Shown: piece after piece, positions 53,307 through 64,000 of the stretch
Layout of the letters: every line of letters begins with the position of its first letter
How positions within the stretch are numbered: position 1 is the first letter of the stretch
Source of the DNA: Globisporangium splendens
Taxonomy: Eukaryota; Oomycota; Peronosporomycetes; Pythiales; Pythiaceae
Assembly: GCA_006386115.1 (NCBI GenBank)
Contig: VFIW01000002.1
Coordinates: forward strand, 1 to 64,000
Direction: 5' to 3'
DNA length: 64,000 nucleotides
The notes under the pieces: generated by a model
The model's database searches: none
Told to the model about the DNA's origin: nothing
Seen by the model: the letters and a program-made list of their open reading frames with translations, nothing else
Program-made: the position numbers and the translations under genes

Positions 53307-55153
53307 ATGGCGGCCAAGCACATGAGCGTGGACCGCGCGCTGCTGGACAAGGACTTTGACCGCTACGTGCTGTCGACGACCGGCGTGGAGAAGCAGACGA
53401 CGGCGCTGCCCACGAGCGCGCTGGCGCCGCTGAACGCCGTGCAAACGGTGCGCAAAGCGCAGTGGGACGCGCGCGTGCACTACAACGCGCTGGTCGCGGA
53501 TCCGTTCCTCAGTCAAGAGGAGGCTGAGGAGGAGGAAGCGCAACGGCAACGCAGTGTGGCGTATTACGTTTCGGCAGAGTTTGAATTGATGCAAGTGATC
53601 TTTAGCAAGGTATGGAGGGAGCTTTGTGATTGTGGGATCTTGGGTATGAATGTGGCGGTTTGCCTTGTATTTGCATTGCAGTTTACTGACGATATGGATA
53701 TTTATGTTGCATTCGGCATTTGCAGGCGGAAGGCTTGAAAGTGCAAAAGCTTTTGCAATTTACATTGTGCACGAGTCGCGACGAGAATGTGTCGCTGCAA
53801 GTCGCAGGACGTGGACTGATTGCGTACAGCGATGGCCATGGCGAATTGGTGCTGGTGAAATCGGACGGCGACCCACTGAATGCGGGTTCATGGCGCATTT
53901 TGTATGAATGCAAGCCGCTTGGCAGCAATGCGTCCACAATGCTGCTCGGCGCATCGTTTGATGAGGTCACGCAGCGTTTCCACGTGCTTGCGACGGAGCT
54001 GATCGACTACAACGACAAGGATGCCGTGTACCGTTTGCATGCGATTAGCGTTTACAGTGCAGCGGCAAAGAACGCGATGGCTGTCGACGTTGGTGGTATC
54101 GTGGGTCTACAGCACACTGCGACAGTGATCGCGGTGCTGGCGTCGCTCCCATCGCACGTCTCGTTCGCTGGGTCAGAAGCCCTCGTTCTGGTCGAAGGGA
54201 AGCACGAACTGATGGTTGAGCTATCGCAAGCACCAACTGACGCCACGATGCCTGACGCCGCTATGACTCCATCCAACGCAGAACTGCCGCATGTGCCACA
54301 CAAACGTCATCACGACGAATCCGATTTCGACGACGAGCTGGGCGACCTGCTCGCCAAGCTTCCACGCGCGGGCATTGGCTACCAAGGCGACGTCTCAGAG
54401 CGCAAGCATTCCCAGGATCTGGCGCTTGATATCCACGAGAAGCCACTGGAAGAGCGCTTCCAGAAGTCAAGCACCCCGTTCAGCACGTTAGATGAGCCAT
54501 TGCACAGTGCTCCTGATGATGGCTCGGCTCGGAATGCTGCAGAGCGACTTGCACGCGAAGGCGCAAAGTTCGAAGTCCCGACACCCGATTCGATCCTCGG
54601 TGGCTTTGAGGAATGCGACGACGTCGATCCGAATGCGACGGCAGCGGTGCTGCGCATGCAGTTGGCATCGGACGACGACAATGTCGTGGTGCAAGCGAAA
54701 TACGACATCAACTGCCGCAAGTTCCGCTTTTTATGCCCGAGTGCGCGAACTCCTGCGACATTCGCAAATGATACGACGTTTCTATTCCAAAACGACGTGC
54801 ATGGCGTGATCTTCCAGGCAGTCGAGTCAGATTCTGACGCCGAGCAGCAGCAAGTGGCGCTGGTGCATACAGCCACGTTGCCTGCGTTCGGGTTCGTGCA
54901 GGCGTCCAAGCAGGAGAAGAAGTTCATGACGTTCCACGCCACAGGCGCGTTTGCGTGCATCGGCGAGTTCGAGAAGCGGCTCTTCATCTACCACGGCGCG
55001 CCCGGCGACGCTGAGGAGGCGAAGCTCCACACGCGCAAGCAGCACGTCGTGGAACTGGGCGACCACCAGTTGCTGGGGCTGCGCGTCACGAACGACAGGA
55101 CCATCCTGGTGCTGACGGCGCACCACATTGTCGCTGTTACGATGCCAGTGTAG
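53307..55153 (+). CDS. NUDCD1-like protein lacking an evident CS domain
   Basis: Two exons, 53307-53609 and 53726-55153, for 576 residues. Family match is clearest at the C-terminus: LPAFGFVQASKQEKKFMTFH, FACIGEFEKRLFIYHGAP and VTNDRTILVLTAHHIVAVTM, as in NUDCD1, and in the N-terminal half a WD-like region (LIAYSDGHGELVLVKSDG, WRILYECKPLG). NUDCD1 belongs to the NudC co-chaperone group, which uses a CS (p23-like) domain with Hsp90. At the matching place here there is a charged, low-complexity segment (HHDESDFDDELGDLLAKLP and following) and no clear CS fold, although a diverged one cannot be excluded by eye. Confidence 0.75.
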
Positions 55154-55368
55154 ATAGGAGTTTCATTTTCGTTCGACAGTGAGACAATAGCAAAGCATTT
55201 CTAGCCAATCATAAACTATAAAAGGACAATAATTGCATGTGATTGGCTGAAAATACTCACATGGTGGATGTCACTCAAAGGAGGGGATTTTGTGGTGGTG
55301 GAGCGATTTGCGGCCAATGACGCATAGACGAACAAAACTCCTCACGAGAAGCGGAAACAAGCGACAGG
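55154..55368. other. Short intergenic region before OXA1
   Basis: 215 bases between the stop of the NUDCD1-like gene and the OXA1 ATG; it must hold the terminator of one and the promoter of the other. Contains repeated ATTGGCTGAAAA/ CCAATCATAA-like words near 55205-55250. Confidence 0.4.
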
Positions 55369-56744
55369 ATGGTGGTGCTCACTCACATGCGCCGCATGCA
55401 GCCAGCCGCAGTGGCGGCCGCCAGAGCCATGGGCCACAGGTACATATACAGGCACTGCATCTGTGTCTGCCTGTATGTTATTGACGCTTCTATTTCTCTA
55501 CTCTCTCTTCTCTCTTTCTGCGTAGCGCTCGCGTGCCGTTCCCTGCCCCCGCGCAGCACTTGCGCTTCGGCACCAAGCTCTCGGCGGTGCAGCTCATCAT
55601 GCCAACACATGGCGCTGCGTTCGGCAGCGGAGCGCGCCGCTCGTTCTCGTCCACGCCAGTGGTCTCGGGACTCGCGGATGACGACAAGGTCGTCGCCATG
55701 TCGCCCGTGGAAGCCGCGCAGCAGGCGCTCGAGACGGCGTCTGGTATGCTTATACACTTTCGTCAATGTATCGCACACATGCAATATAGACTAAACGGTG
55801 CTCTTTGTGTTTGTAGGTGTTGTTGAGTACGCGAACATTGCGGACTTGGGCTTCGGTCTCTCGGACATTGCCATCCGCTCGCTGGACTTGATCCACGCGA
55901 CGACGGGGCTGCCGTGGTGGGCTACGATCATCGCTACCACCTTCGCGGTGCGCACGGTCTTCTTCCCCATCACCGTCATCTCGGTGCGTCCTCCATATAA
56001 GCGGACTGAGGTTTATATAAGCATAATGCTGAACGCTCTTTCTTTCCTCTCTCTGTGTAGATGCGCAACTCGGCCAAGATGAAAGCGTTCCAGCCGGATA
56101 TGGAGAAGCTCAAGGCCGAGATGGACCTGAACCCGCAAAAGGACCCGGCCGCGATCAAGGAGTTCCAGACCAAGTACAAGGCGCTGATGAAGAAGCACGA
56201 CGTGAACCCGTTCCTGGGCATGATCACGCCCATGAGTCAGATCCCTGTCTTCCTCGGCTTCTTCTGGGGGCTCCAGGAGATCGCCAAGTACTTCCCCGAG
56301 TACTCGACGGAGGGTACGCTCTGGTTTAACGACCTGAGTGCCGCAGACCCGACGCTCGCGCTCCCGGTCATCTCGTCGGCGCTCATGGTGGCCTCGGTCG
56401 AGCTCGGCGGCGAGGCACTGCCTGAGGAATACAAGGACCAGGTCAAGTTCGGCATGCGCGCGCTCGCGGTCGTGATGATCCCGATCACGATGAACTTTTC
56501 GTCGGGCATCTTCGTGTACTGGGTGAGTTCCAACCTGTTCACGGTCGCGCAGACGGCGGCGCTGCGCGTGAACGCGATCAAGCGCGTGCTCAAGATCCCC
56601 GTGCAGGAAACGCGCCGCATTCCGGTGACCGCGACCACGAACCTCTCGCCGTTCCAGGCTGCGGTCTCACGCGCCAAGGAAGGCACGACAATCCAGACCC
56701 ACTTGCACAAACCGGTGAAGAACAACCAGAAGAAAACCAACTAA
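55369..56744 (+). CDS. Mitochondrial inner-membrane insertase OXA1 (YidC/Oxa1 family)
   Basis: Four exons (55369-55439, 55526-55743, 55817-55983, 56061-56744) for 379 residues. Oxa1 inserts proteins into the mitochondrial inner membrane. A basic, acid-free N-terminus (MVVLTHMRRMQPAAVAAARA) and a later RRSFSS are consistent with a mitochondrial targeting signal. The membrane core shows TGLPWWATIIATTFAVRTVF, a charged hairpin (MRNSAKMKAFQPDMEKLKAE), a second hydrophobic stretch (MITPMSQIPVFLGFFWGLQE), LALPVISSALMV, and MIPITMNFSSGIFVYWVSSN, with the family pattern P-x-FSSG-x-x-YW. It has a basic C-terminal tail, where mitochondrial Oxa1 binds the ribosome. Confidence 0.93.
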
Positions 56745-57037
56745 ACAAAGATATACAAAATGTTGAGTGAGGGAAGCGGGGGGATTAGAGACATCGATGC
56801 ATAACTAGGACGCTTCTCCGCTCATAGACGACTTTCTTTCCCGAGTATTTTTGTTTTCTTCATTCGTCATGCGGTCTTGAACATCTCACGGCAAGCAGAC
56901 TCTGCAGAAACAACATGTGCAAGGCAGGTAGACGCCAGTGTCCAGCGTCTTGGCAGCATGCGTGTCACTCACTATATGACCCTTCCAGCAGACAACCTTT
57001 TCTTCCAGGTAGCATCCTCGATCTCCTTACGTGGCTG
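56745..57037. other. Intergenic region between convergent genes
   Basis: About 290 bases after OXA1 and before the 3' end of the ATG17-like gene; no feature recognised. Confidence 0.4.
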
Positions 57038-58722
57038 TCATAATGCAGGAGCAGCAACGGCAGACCCGTCGCCTTCTTCTTCTTCCACGCGTACAATGTC
57101 GTATTGATCCGGAAGATACTGCAAACAAGAACGACCACCAAATTGTAAATGCTGTGTCAATCGATACGCACGTGTCGTGTTTGAATTGTGCGATTCTTTT
57201 CAAACCTTGATCTGGGGACATAGAGAGGATGGGAGAAACCGCGCGTGATCCTGACAAAACGTGACACGCAGCGCGCTTTCTTCTTCGTCCAACTTTGCCA
57301 GTTTGGCTTTGGTCTCTTCAATCTGGCGCAAGACACAACACACACACGCATCATGGTCATAAATCTCCCCCTAGCAACTCACATTGAGACAAAAATGCTA
57401 CGGCTGAGGGAAAAAACGTACAATCTGGTTGACTTTGCGCTCATACTCCCTTCGGCGTTCAAGTTCAGGTGTGAGTTTGAGGTACGCGTGCGAGAAATGG
57501 TGGTAGAAATCGCGAAGGCTTCGCAGTTCGTCAAAGAGCGTCTGGGTTTCCGCAAAGAGCGAGTCGTAGCTAGAAAAGAGAGAGAGAGACGTGTAAGCTT
57601 ATGATATGAAGTAGCCACACAGTACGAGCAAAAAAACACGGCAAATTCGTACTGTGGATGGATATCATTGATGGTCGTGAAATAGTGCCGAAGAAAGCGA
57701 TCACACTGCTCCATGTCCACAAAGAAGCTCACCTGCCGTAATAATAACAACTGTTAGCTGCCGCAATCGTAAAGATTTTGACACGACAGAACGCCACAAT
57801 GTCAACGTGCTGCGGTATCGTAGAGCGCTTGCAGTTGTTGGACACTCCCGTCGTTTCTGCACCAATTTCACGCACAGCGCAGCAGTTTGTTAGTGCGCAA
57901 CGTATTACACACAGTCCTGCGAGAAAATGCCATTGTCTTTTAATGAAGCAACGCACACGGTCGCGTCGACAAGAGCCCGCATTTCCTTGCCGTGCTCGGT
58001 CTCAAACGACTGGAAAAACTGGTACATCGCCGCAATGCGCTCGAGCGCGTGCTCGTGGGCACCCAGTACCTCTTCCACTCTGCAGCGAAAATGGGACCAT
58101 TAGAGACTGATGTCGATCACCACATGACAACAAATACGAGGCAACACAAGAGCCGTACTCGCGCGTTTGTTCGATCGCGTCCTGCTGCAGAGACTGGACG
58201 GTCTCTGCGTCCACGAAGTCGAAGAGCGTCTTGCCGCTTTCGCCCGCGACCATACTCGGGTCGACGGGCGTCGACTGTAAGCGAGCGAACACGCGGTCCA
58301 TTTCCGCAATCAACTGATAGAAAACCGCAACAAGCCAAGAAACACCAACAGTATGCACACGTGAGCCAACGCACCTGATGACCCTCATACTCGGTCTGTA
58401 CAATCATATGTACAAGCTGTGTGCATGTGCACGCACGGGTGTGTACTTCATGATGGTTTCCTGCGCAACCTGCCGCGCATTCTCAAACTTGACCGTCGAT
58501 GTGTTCAGCATGCGTCCGAGGATCTGACGACACAACGAGCAGCAGAGAGCCAAGTCTGTGAGACCACAAAGAGAGAGAGCGAGAGAGAGAAGGACTGAAC
58601 TGCACAATGCGAGCCACAGTGCGCTACACTATACTGCTCTACCTCGCGCTTCTCGGCGATGGTCTTGGTCACGTCGCGGATCGCCGCAGCAAAGTACGCG
58701 GCTTCCTCGTGTCGCATCATGA
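57038..58722 (-). CDS. Small protein with an ATG17/FIP200-like helical domain
   Basis: About ten short exons on the minus strand: 58722-58643, 58523-58437, 58395-58375 (a 21-base exon, TEYEGHQ), 58313-58159, 58079-57957, one near 57865-57815 whose donor is uncertain, 57732-57653, 57569-57422, 57322-57206 and 57118-57038; roughly 310 residues. The 5' start is uncertain; MMRHEEAAYFAAAIRDVTKT may be the N-terminus. The product is almost all helical. The C-terminal part (LTPELERRREYERKVNQIIE, EEESALRVTFCQDHARFLPS, SLCPQI) has the Arg-Arg ... F-x-x-x-H-x-x-x-LP pattern of the ATG17-like domain of fungal Atg17/Atg11 and animal FIP200, autophagy scaffold proteins. Assignment is by pattern only. Confidence 0.5.
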
Positions 58723-58739
58723 CTGCAAGTCCCAAAGTT

Positions 58740-59383
58740 ATTGAGGTGGACAATTGAATGATAATTTTGGGTGACGTTGCTTTCCTCTGAAGTAACACGA
58801 TCAAAGAGATCTGAGTCTGTATCAGATCTGAGAGTCTTTTATTCGGAGCAGTCACGGTACAGCTCCAAAGTGAAGGTCCGTCCTCCCCCAACTGCAAGTT
58901 GGCCCGACTGTGTTCCACACTCTCAGTTCAACCACCAGCAGTATTGCTCGTGACAAGCATTTTAGAGAGGTGCAGACACTTCTGCCTGTTGTTGCTGTAA
59001 TGGCGTTTTAACATATGTAGAATCGGATAGCAGAGTTAAAAAAGGTTTCTAAAAACAGACCGACGTCAAAGGAATCCAGAGGGTCCGCGTTCGAAAAAAG
59101 GGCATCTTCCAGTACACTCGCATCACACACTCAACATGGTAGCGCAGCGCAATTCGCTGCATTGCGCGCCTTCTTTCTGCTCCTCTGACTGCTCTCCTGT
59201 GTTTGCGTCTTTTCTCGGAGAGGGAGGATGAGACGAGAGCGATCGAGAAGCAAACCGACTGGCACCACCGCCCGCCCCCTTCTGTCGCTGCTGTCACGCC
59301 TGCACTTCAGAAATCGCTGCATGCGAGAAGCGCGCGCGTAATCGCGGCCGCAGTTCGCATCTTGCAAGAGAGCGAGAAGGGAG
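58740..59383. other. Intergenic region between divergent genes
   Basis: About 640 bases between the presumed start of the ATG17-like gene (-) and the first HECT gene (+). A first exon of the former could lie here near 58800-58918, but no consistent splice was found. Confidence 0.4.
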
Positions 59384-61640
59384 ATGGCGACGTCGATAGA
59401 CACGCTGGTGCTGAACCTGCTGTTCGCGTTCATGATCGTCTGTGGCTTCTTCTGCATGCGCTACAAGCTCATCCGCATGCAAGCGCAGCAGATGCAGGAG
59501 CTCGGCGCGCCGCTGCTGGCAAAGTGCGTTCGTCTTGTGGTTATTTAATGCCGCTTTTTGTGACGATATGAACAATGCTAACGTTTGTGGGTATATCTAC
59601 TCTGCATTGATGGTATGCAGTGCGGCGGGGACAGCGCATCGCTTGGATACTGCGACAAGGTGCGCTTTCTTCCTATTGTGCCAAGCGCTTTTCCGGTGTG
59701 TGATTACTTTGTGTTAAACAATCGACTCATGTGATGCATGGAAACTACTGTGGGGTTGCAGAGAGGCAGCCAAGGGGTACAACGTGTGCAAAGTGTGCGC
59801 GTTCGAGAACTTCAAAGCGTCCGCGTATTGCACGATCTGCGGCGAAAAGATCTCTGGCGAGAGTGCTAGTAGTCCTGACGACTCTGTCAGTGAAAGTGTG
59901 GAGACGGAAGAGGCTGGCGTGCAGCTCCACCAGATTCAGATCAAGCCTAGCGCTGAGCATCTAACGCAGCGGCAGCTACGTGCCAGGTAAAGTATCGCTG
60001 CAGCTGTATTCTATGCTTCTTTGGCTTTTTTTCCTGAAGCGAATGTATGATATTGATGCAGGAAACGACGCGAGTGGACTCGGAAGCTCGACATTGAGGG
60101 AAAGATGTTCTGGTATCGCGAACCTGTTAGCAGTCTTGGTGACTTAACGAGTCCGCTTGAAACTGGTTTTGTCGTTCGGTTCCACGTCAATTCGACAGAA
60201 GACGAGAACGAAGAGAAGGCGGCAGTAGTTGCGAACACAACTGAAGCAAATGAAGGTTCTCATGCGACGGAACGCAACAGCGCGAGCGACAACAATAGCG
60301 GAAGCAGCAGCAAGAATCGAACGGTCAGCGCCACGAAAAACGAGCCACTACCCATTTTCTCGATGGAGATCTCGATGGACGTCCTCGTTGCTGGTGAAGC
60401 CGATGCGTCGGAGCTTGCGACAGGCGAATCGCTGGACACGCTCGAACGGCGGAAGGAGGTGGTGACCCAGGCATCGCAGGACTTTCCGACCAAGTTTGCC
60501 AACTTTGTCGTGAGCACGGCGTCGCTGCTCGTGCCCGCCGAAGTGGAATTCCTCAAGGTGTCGGTGCACCGCGCGTTCGTGCTGGAGGAATCCATGGAGC
60601 ATTTGTGTTGCATCGACGACAAGTTCATTCGATCCGTGATGCGCATCAACTTTCTCGAGGAGAGCGGCATCGACGCCGGGGGATTGCACCGCGAGTGGTT
60701 CATGCTGCTCAACGATCTGCTCATGGAGCCGTCCACGGGGCTCTTTGTGTGCACGAACCCAAGCGAGCAGGTGTACGCGCTCAACCCAAACTCGAAGCGC
60801 GACAATGGCGACGACCATTTAATGTACTACTTCGCCGCCGGTCGCCTCGTTGGTCGCGCGCTGCTGGAGGGAGTGGTGATGAACTTCCACCTCGTGATCT
60901 CGCTGCTCAAGATCATTCTGGGCATCCCCGTCACGATGAGCGACCTCGAGTACCTCGACCCCGAGACGTACAAGAGCATGCAGTGGATCGCCGACCACGA
61001 CGACGCCGAGTCATTGTGTCTCAATTTCAGCGTGACGCACGTCACCTCAAGCAGTGGAGATGTTGAGGTCGTGGATCTCGTCCCGAACGGCCGCAACATC
61101 GCGGTCACGGACGCCAACAAGCGGCAGTACCTGGAGCGCAAGTTCCAGTACATGATGTTTGAGAGTGTCGCGTCGCAGTTGCACATGTTCCTCAAGGGTA
61201 TATACGACGTGATTCCGGTGTCGCTGCTCATGCTCTTCGACGCCGAAGAGCTCGACTACCTGCTCTGCGGCTTGCAGGAGATCGACGTGAAGGACTGGAG
61301 GCGCAACTCGGTGCACTCATCTTACTTGGCACAGACGCCCGTGCTCGACGCGTTCTGGGAGATCGTGGGCGAGATGCCGAACGAGTACCGGCGCCGCCTG
61401 CTGCAGTTCACGACCGGGTGCTCGCGCGTGCCACTCGTGGGCTTCAAGGGCCTGACGAGCTACGACGGCAAGGTGTGTCTGTTCACTTTGAAGACGCTGC
61501 CGGCGTTCGGACCGCAGTACATCCGCAGCCACGCGTGCTTCAACCGCGTTGACCTGCCCGTCGGTGTCTCCAAGCGCGAGCTCCAGGACATGCTCTACGC
61601 CATCCTGGACACCGAGCGCTACGGCTTCACGACCAACTAG
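59384..61640 (+). CDS. Membrane-anchored RanBP2-zinc-finger HECT ubiquitin ligase, copy 1
   Basis: Four exons (59384-59523, 59621-59659, 59762-59986, 60062-61640) give 660 residues. An N-terminal membrane segment (about residues 7-25, LVLNLLFAFMIVCGFFCM) is followed by a RanBP2-type zinc finger, C69-x2-C72-x10-C83-x2-C86 (VCKVCAFENFKASAYCTICG), a WTRKLD...FWYRE region, a Ser/Asn/Glu-rich linker and a HECT domain from about residue 300 (RINFLEESGIDAGGLHREWF, YYFAAGRLVGRALLEG, FLKGIYDVIP). The catalytic Cys is at about 627 in SHACFNRVDLP. HECT enzymes take ubiquitin from E2 onto this Cys and pass it to substrates; this one would face the cytosol from a membrane. It has the same exon pattern as copy 2 downstream. 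Confidence 0.9.
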
Positions 61641-62086
61641 TGGCGAGCGTATATAAGTATAAGGAAGGCGTTAATGTAGTGTGGATATGTGTCGTTCTAG
61701 TGCAGTTTTGCTCGGCAAAGTGTCGTAATGAGCATTTGGAGAAATGTGCTCTCGATGTGGATTTGCACGTGGGTACACAGATCCCACTCTCGCTCAGTCG
61801 AATACTGCAGATCCCATGAACTGACACCTACTATATGTAACAGGGTATGCACTTATAAAGGCAACACTCGAATAAACAGATGCTATTTTAATCAAATGAT
61901 CTCGACCAAATTAAAGAGAGTATTAAAAACATAAGAGGCTATCTGGCTCAGTACACCTTTTCTGAGAACATGGAGCACAATCAAACGGCCATGATGACCG
62001 ACTGACAGCGCACATGCACCCCGCGCTTCTTTGTTTTTCTGCCGTCATCCTTCCCGTTGCTCGTTCATTTCCCCATTCGCGCAGTC
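61641..62086. other. Spacer between the tandem HECT genes
   Basis: 446 bases holding the 3' end of copy 1 and the promoter of copy 2. No other gene seen. Confidence 0.45.
62063..62078 (+). promoter_or_regulatory. Initiator-like motif before HECT copy 2
   Basis: GTTCATTTCCCCATTC agrees by eye with 13 of 16 positions of the oomycete initiator consensus GCTCATTYYNCAWTTT and ends eight bases before the ATG at 62087. Confidence 0.4.
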
Positions 62087-64000
62087 ATGGTGAGCTCCAC
62101 GACCATCGTCGCGGGCAACCTCGCGTGGTGCGTGCCGCTTGTGGTCGTACTCATCTACCTCACCAAGCGCCTGGCGACCAACAAGCGCTTCGTGGCCTGC
62201 CAAGTGCCGCTGCTCTCCGAGTGAGTCGCCTACTGCATGCATGGGCTCTCATTTTTACAAGCTGCAGCTCTTATTAGTGGTTTCCCTGTTGTTGCTCCTG
62301 TGTAGAGACAATTTGGTGGATCATCGCATTGACGCAGCCAAGAGGTACGTCTCCGTAAGCTCTCTGGTTTGTCCGATGGTGACTCATACTTTGGCATGAT
62401 GCCTTATGCGTAGAGAAGCAGAGCATGGCTACTTGCCGTGCGCCGTGTGCGGCTTTGAGAACTTCACGCGATCTCACCACTGCGCCATCTGTGGCGCGAA
62501 GTGCTTTGACACGGGAGAAGATGACGATGACGCCGTGTTCCACGCGTTCCTCTCGCCATCGCGGGAGCTCACGCCACTGCAGCGCCGCACCAGGTAGTAC
62601 TTGTATGGTGCTAGGTAGCAAGGAGGTATATAATGGACACTTACACACTTGAACGTACGCATGTTTGTATCACGCAGAAAGCGTAAGGAGTGGACTCGGA
62701 AGTTGGATCTCCAGGGGCGGCTGTTCTGGTACCGCAGCGCCGTGGACGGCAACAAACACGGCAGTTTGTTCCCAGGATACACGATTCGCTTTCGACAGGA
62801 ACCAGAAGGCGTTGAGGTGAACGAGAAAGAGCTCGCTGAAAAGAGTGCAGTAGAGATTGACACACGCGAAGGTAGCGACGGTAAGGAAGCTTCCATTGAG
62901 GTCCCAGCAGCTCAGGCTGAGACGCAGGAAGCAAAGAAACCCGGGTTTGACGTGAGCACATTAACCTACGAGGTCGTAGACGCAGCACACGCTGTGTTTG
63001 AAGACGAAGAATCTCCACCAGACAGCACCGCGCTGGACGAGACGAGAAAGCATGATATCGAGATTTCTGAGAAAGACTTTCCGACAAAGTTTGCGCACTT
63101 CGTGACGAGCGCTGCGGTGCTGCTGGTGCCTGCAAGCATCAAGCATCTGAAGCTCTCCGTGCATCGCGCCTACGTGTTGGAAGAATCGATGGAGCTCCTC
63201 AGTTGCATCCAAGTGCAGCATGTGCGCACAGCGATGCGGATTGATTTCTTGGAAGAAAGTGGCGTCGACGCCGGCGGACTGCATCGCGAGTGGTTCATGC
63301 TGCTCAACGACATGCTCTTTAACCCAGAGCTGGGACTCTTCAAGTGCACCAGTCGCCAGGATCAGACGTATTTCATCAACCCGAACTCCCAACACGACAA
63401 TGGCGACGACCATCTGATCTACTTTTACGGCACGGGGAGACTCGTCGGCCGCGCGCTGCTTGATGGCGCCGTGCTGCACTCGAACTTCTGCGTGTCGCTA
63501 CTCAAGCTGATCCTGGGCGTGCCTGTGAGTTTCAGCGACCTGGAGTACTACGACGCGCAGTTGTACAGCAACCTGGTGTGGATGCTCGAGAACGACAATG
63601 TCGAGTCCCTGGGGCTCGACTTCAGCGTCTCAGAACAGGTCGGAGATCAGGTCGTCGTCACGGAGCTGATCCCACGCGGACGAGAGATTCCCGTCACTGA
63701 TGCCAACAAGCACGAGTACGTTGATCGCAGATTCCGCCATTTGATCATTGACAGCGTCGCGCCTCAGTTGAGTGTGTTTCTCAAGGGCATCTACGAAGTG
63801 ATCCCGCACAAGTTGCTCAAGCTCTTTGACTACGAAGAGCTCAATTACCTGCTCTGCGGTACGGGCGAAATCGACGTCGACGACTGGGAGCACCATACAC
63901 GGATCTCGTTGAGCTTGGAAGACAACAAGCGCGTTGTGACGTGGTTCTGGGAGATCGTGCGCGCCATGTCGGGCGAGTACCGCCGCCGCTTGCTGCAGTT
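62087..64000 (+). CDS. Membrane-anchored RanBP2-zinc-finger HECT ubiquitin ligase, copy 2 (partial)
   Basis: Exons 62087-62220, 62306-62344, 62414-62593 and 62678 to beyond the window end. It shares architecture with copy 1: a membrane segment near residues 8-25, a 39-base exon 2, a zinc finger C67-x2-C70-x10-C81-x2-C84 (PCAVCGFENFTRSHHCAICG), RKEWTRKLDLQGRLFWYRS, a longer acidic linker, and a HECT domain (RIDFLEESGVDAGGLHREWF, GTGRLVGRALLDG, FLKGIYEVIPHK). The sequence ends at EYRRRLLQ, before the catalytic Cys, which should lie about 50 residues further on. Linker and tail are diverged from copy 1, so the duplication is not recent. Confidence 0.9.

Noticed and set aside
1..64000. CRISPR arrays, bacterial operons, rRNA genes
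   Set aside because: None seen; the gene structure is eukaryotic throughout.

Overview
The window looks like an oomycete genome (Phytophthora or downy-mildew type). The evidence is eukaryotic genes with short 30-230 bp GT-AG introns, very close gene spacing, chromodomain-bearing Ty3/Gypsy retrotransposons, an ankyrin-repeat fragment of oomycete style and oomycete-like initiator motifs. The species cannot be told from the sequence alone.

Bases 1-36014 are almost entirely retrotransposon. Two Ty3/Gypsy families are present. Family A/C is represented by A (538-8156, +), A' (28357-36014, -), C (16167-22805, +) and C' (22806-27545, -). Family B is one element (1-16166, +). They appear stacked: A sits in B at the junction of B's 5' LTR and primer-binding site, B sits in the gag gene of C, and C abuts C' inside C' integrase in opposite orientation. 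A' is separate, has a perfect 5-bp target duplication (TACAC), and splits a decayed host-like reading frame. A tRNA-related SINE-like unit lies at about 27546-27795.

The most striking signal is in these elements. Every copy that keeps its 3' end carries a long antisense reading frame. It starts just inside the 3' LTR and runs back through the 3' untranslated region, the chromodomain and the linker after integrase. In A/A'/C it encodes a protein with a basic N-terminus and a long C-terminal coiled coil; in B it encodes a different 553-residue protein that also ends in a coiled coil. In the overlap the antisense frame is visibly better conserved between A' and C than the sense frame. Other element features are a textbook -1 frameshift signal between gag and pol (slippery heptamer plus hairpin containing the gag stop), paired TGACGTCA palindromes in the A/C LTRs, and an initiator-like motif just before the antisense start codon.

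Bases 36070-64000 are gene-dense host DNA. In order: a WW-domain protein fused to NELF-C/D (-), an Aha1 N-domain protein (+), a large coiled-coil protein (-), transketolase (-), the KEOPS subunit Cgi121/TPRKB (+), RPAP3 (-), a NUDCD1-like protein (+), the mitochondrial insertase OXA1 (+), a small ATG17-like protein (-), and two tandem genes for membrane-anchored RanBP2-zinc-finger HECT ubiquitin ligases (+), the second cut by the window end. The genes are unrelated housekeeping functions, so the main message of this half is compact gene order next to a transposon-rich block.
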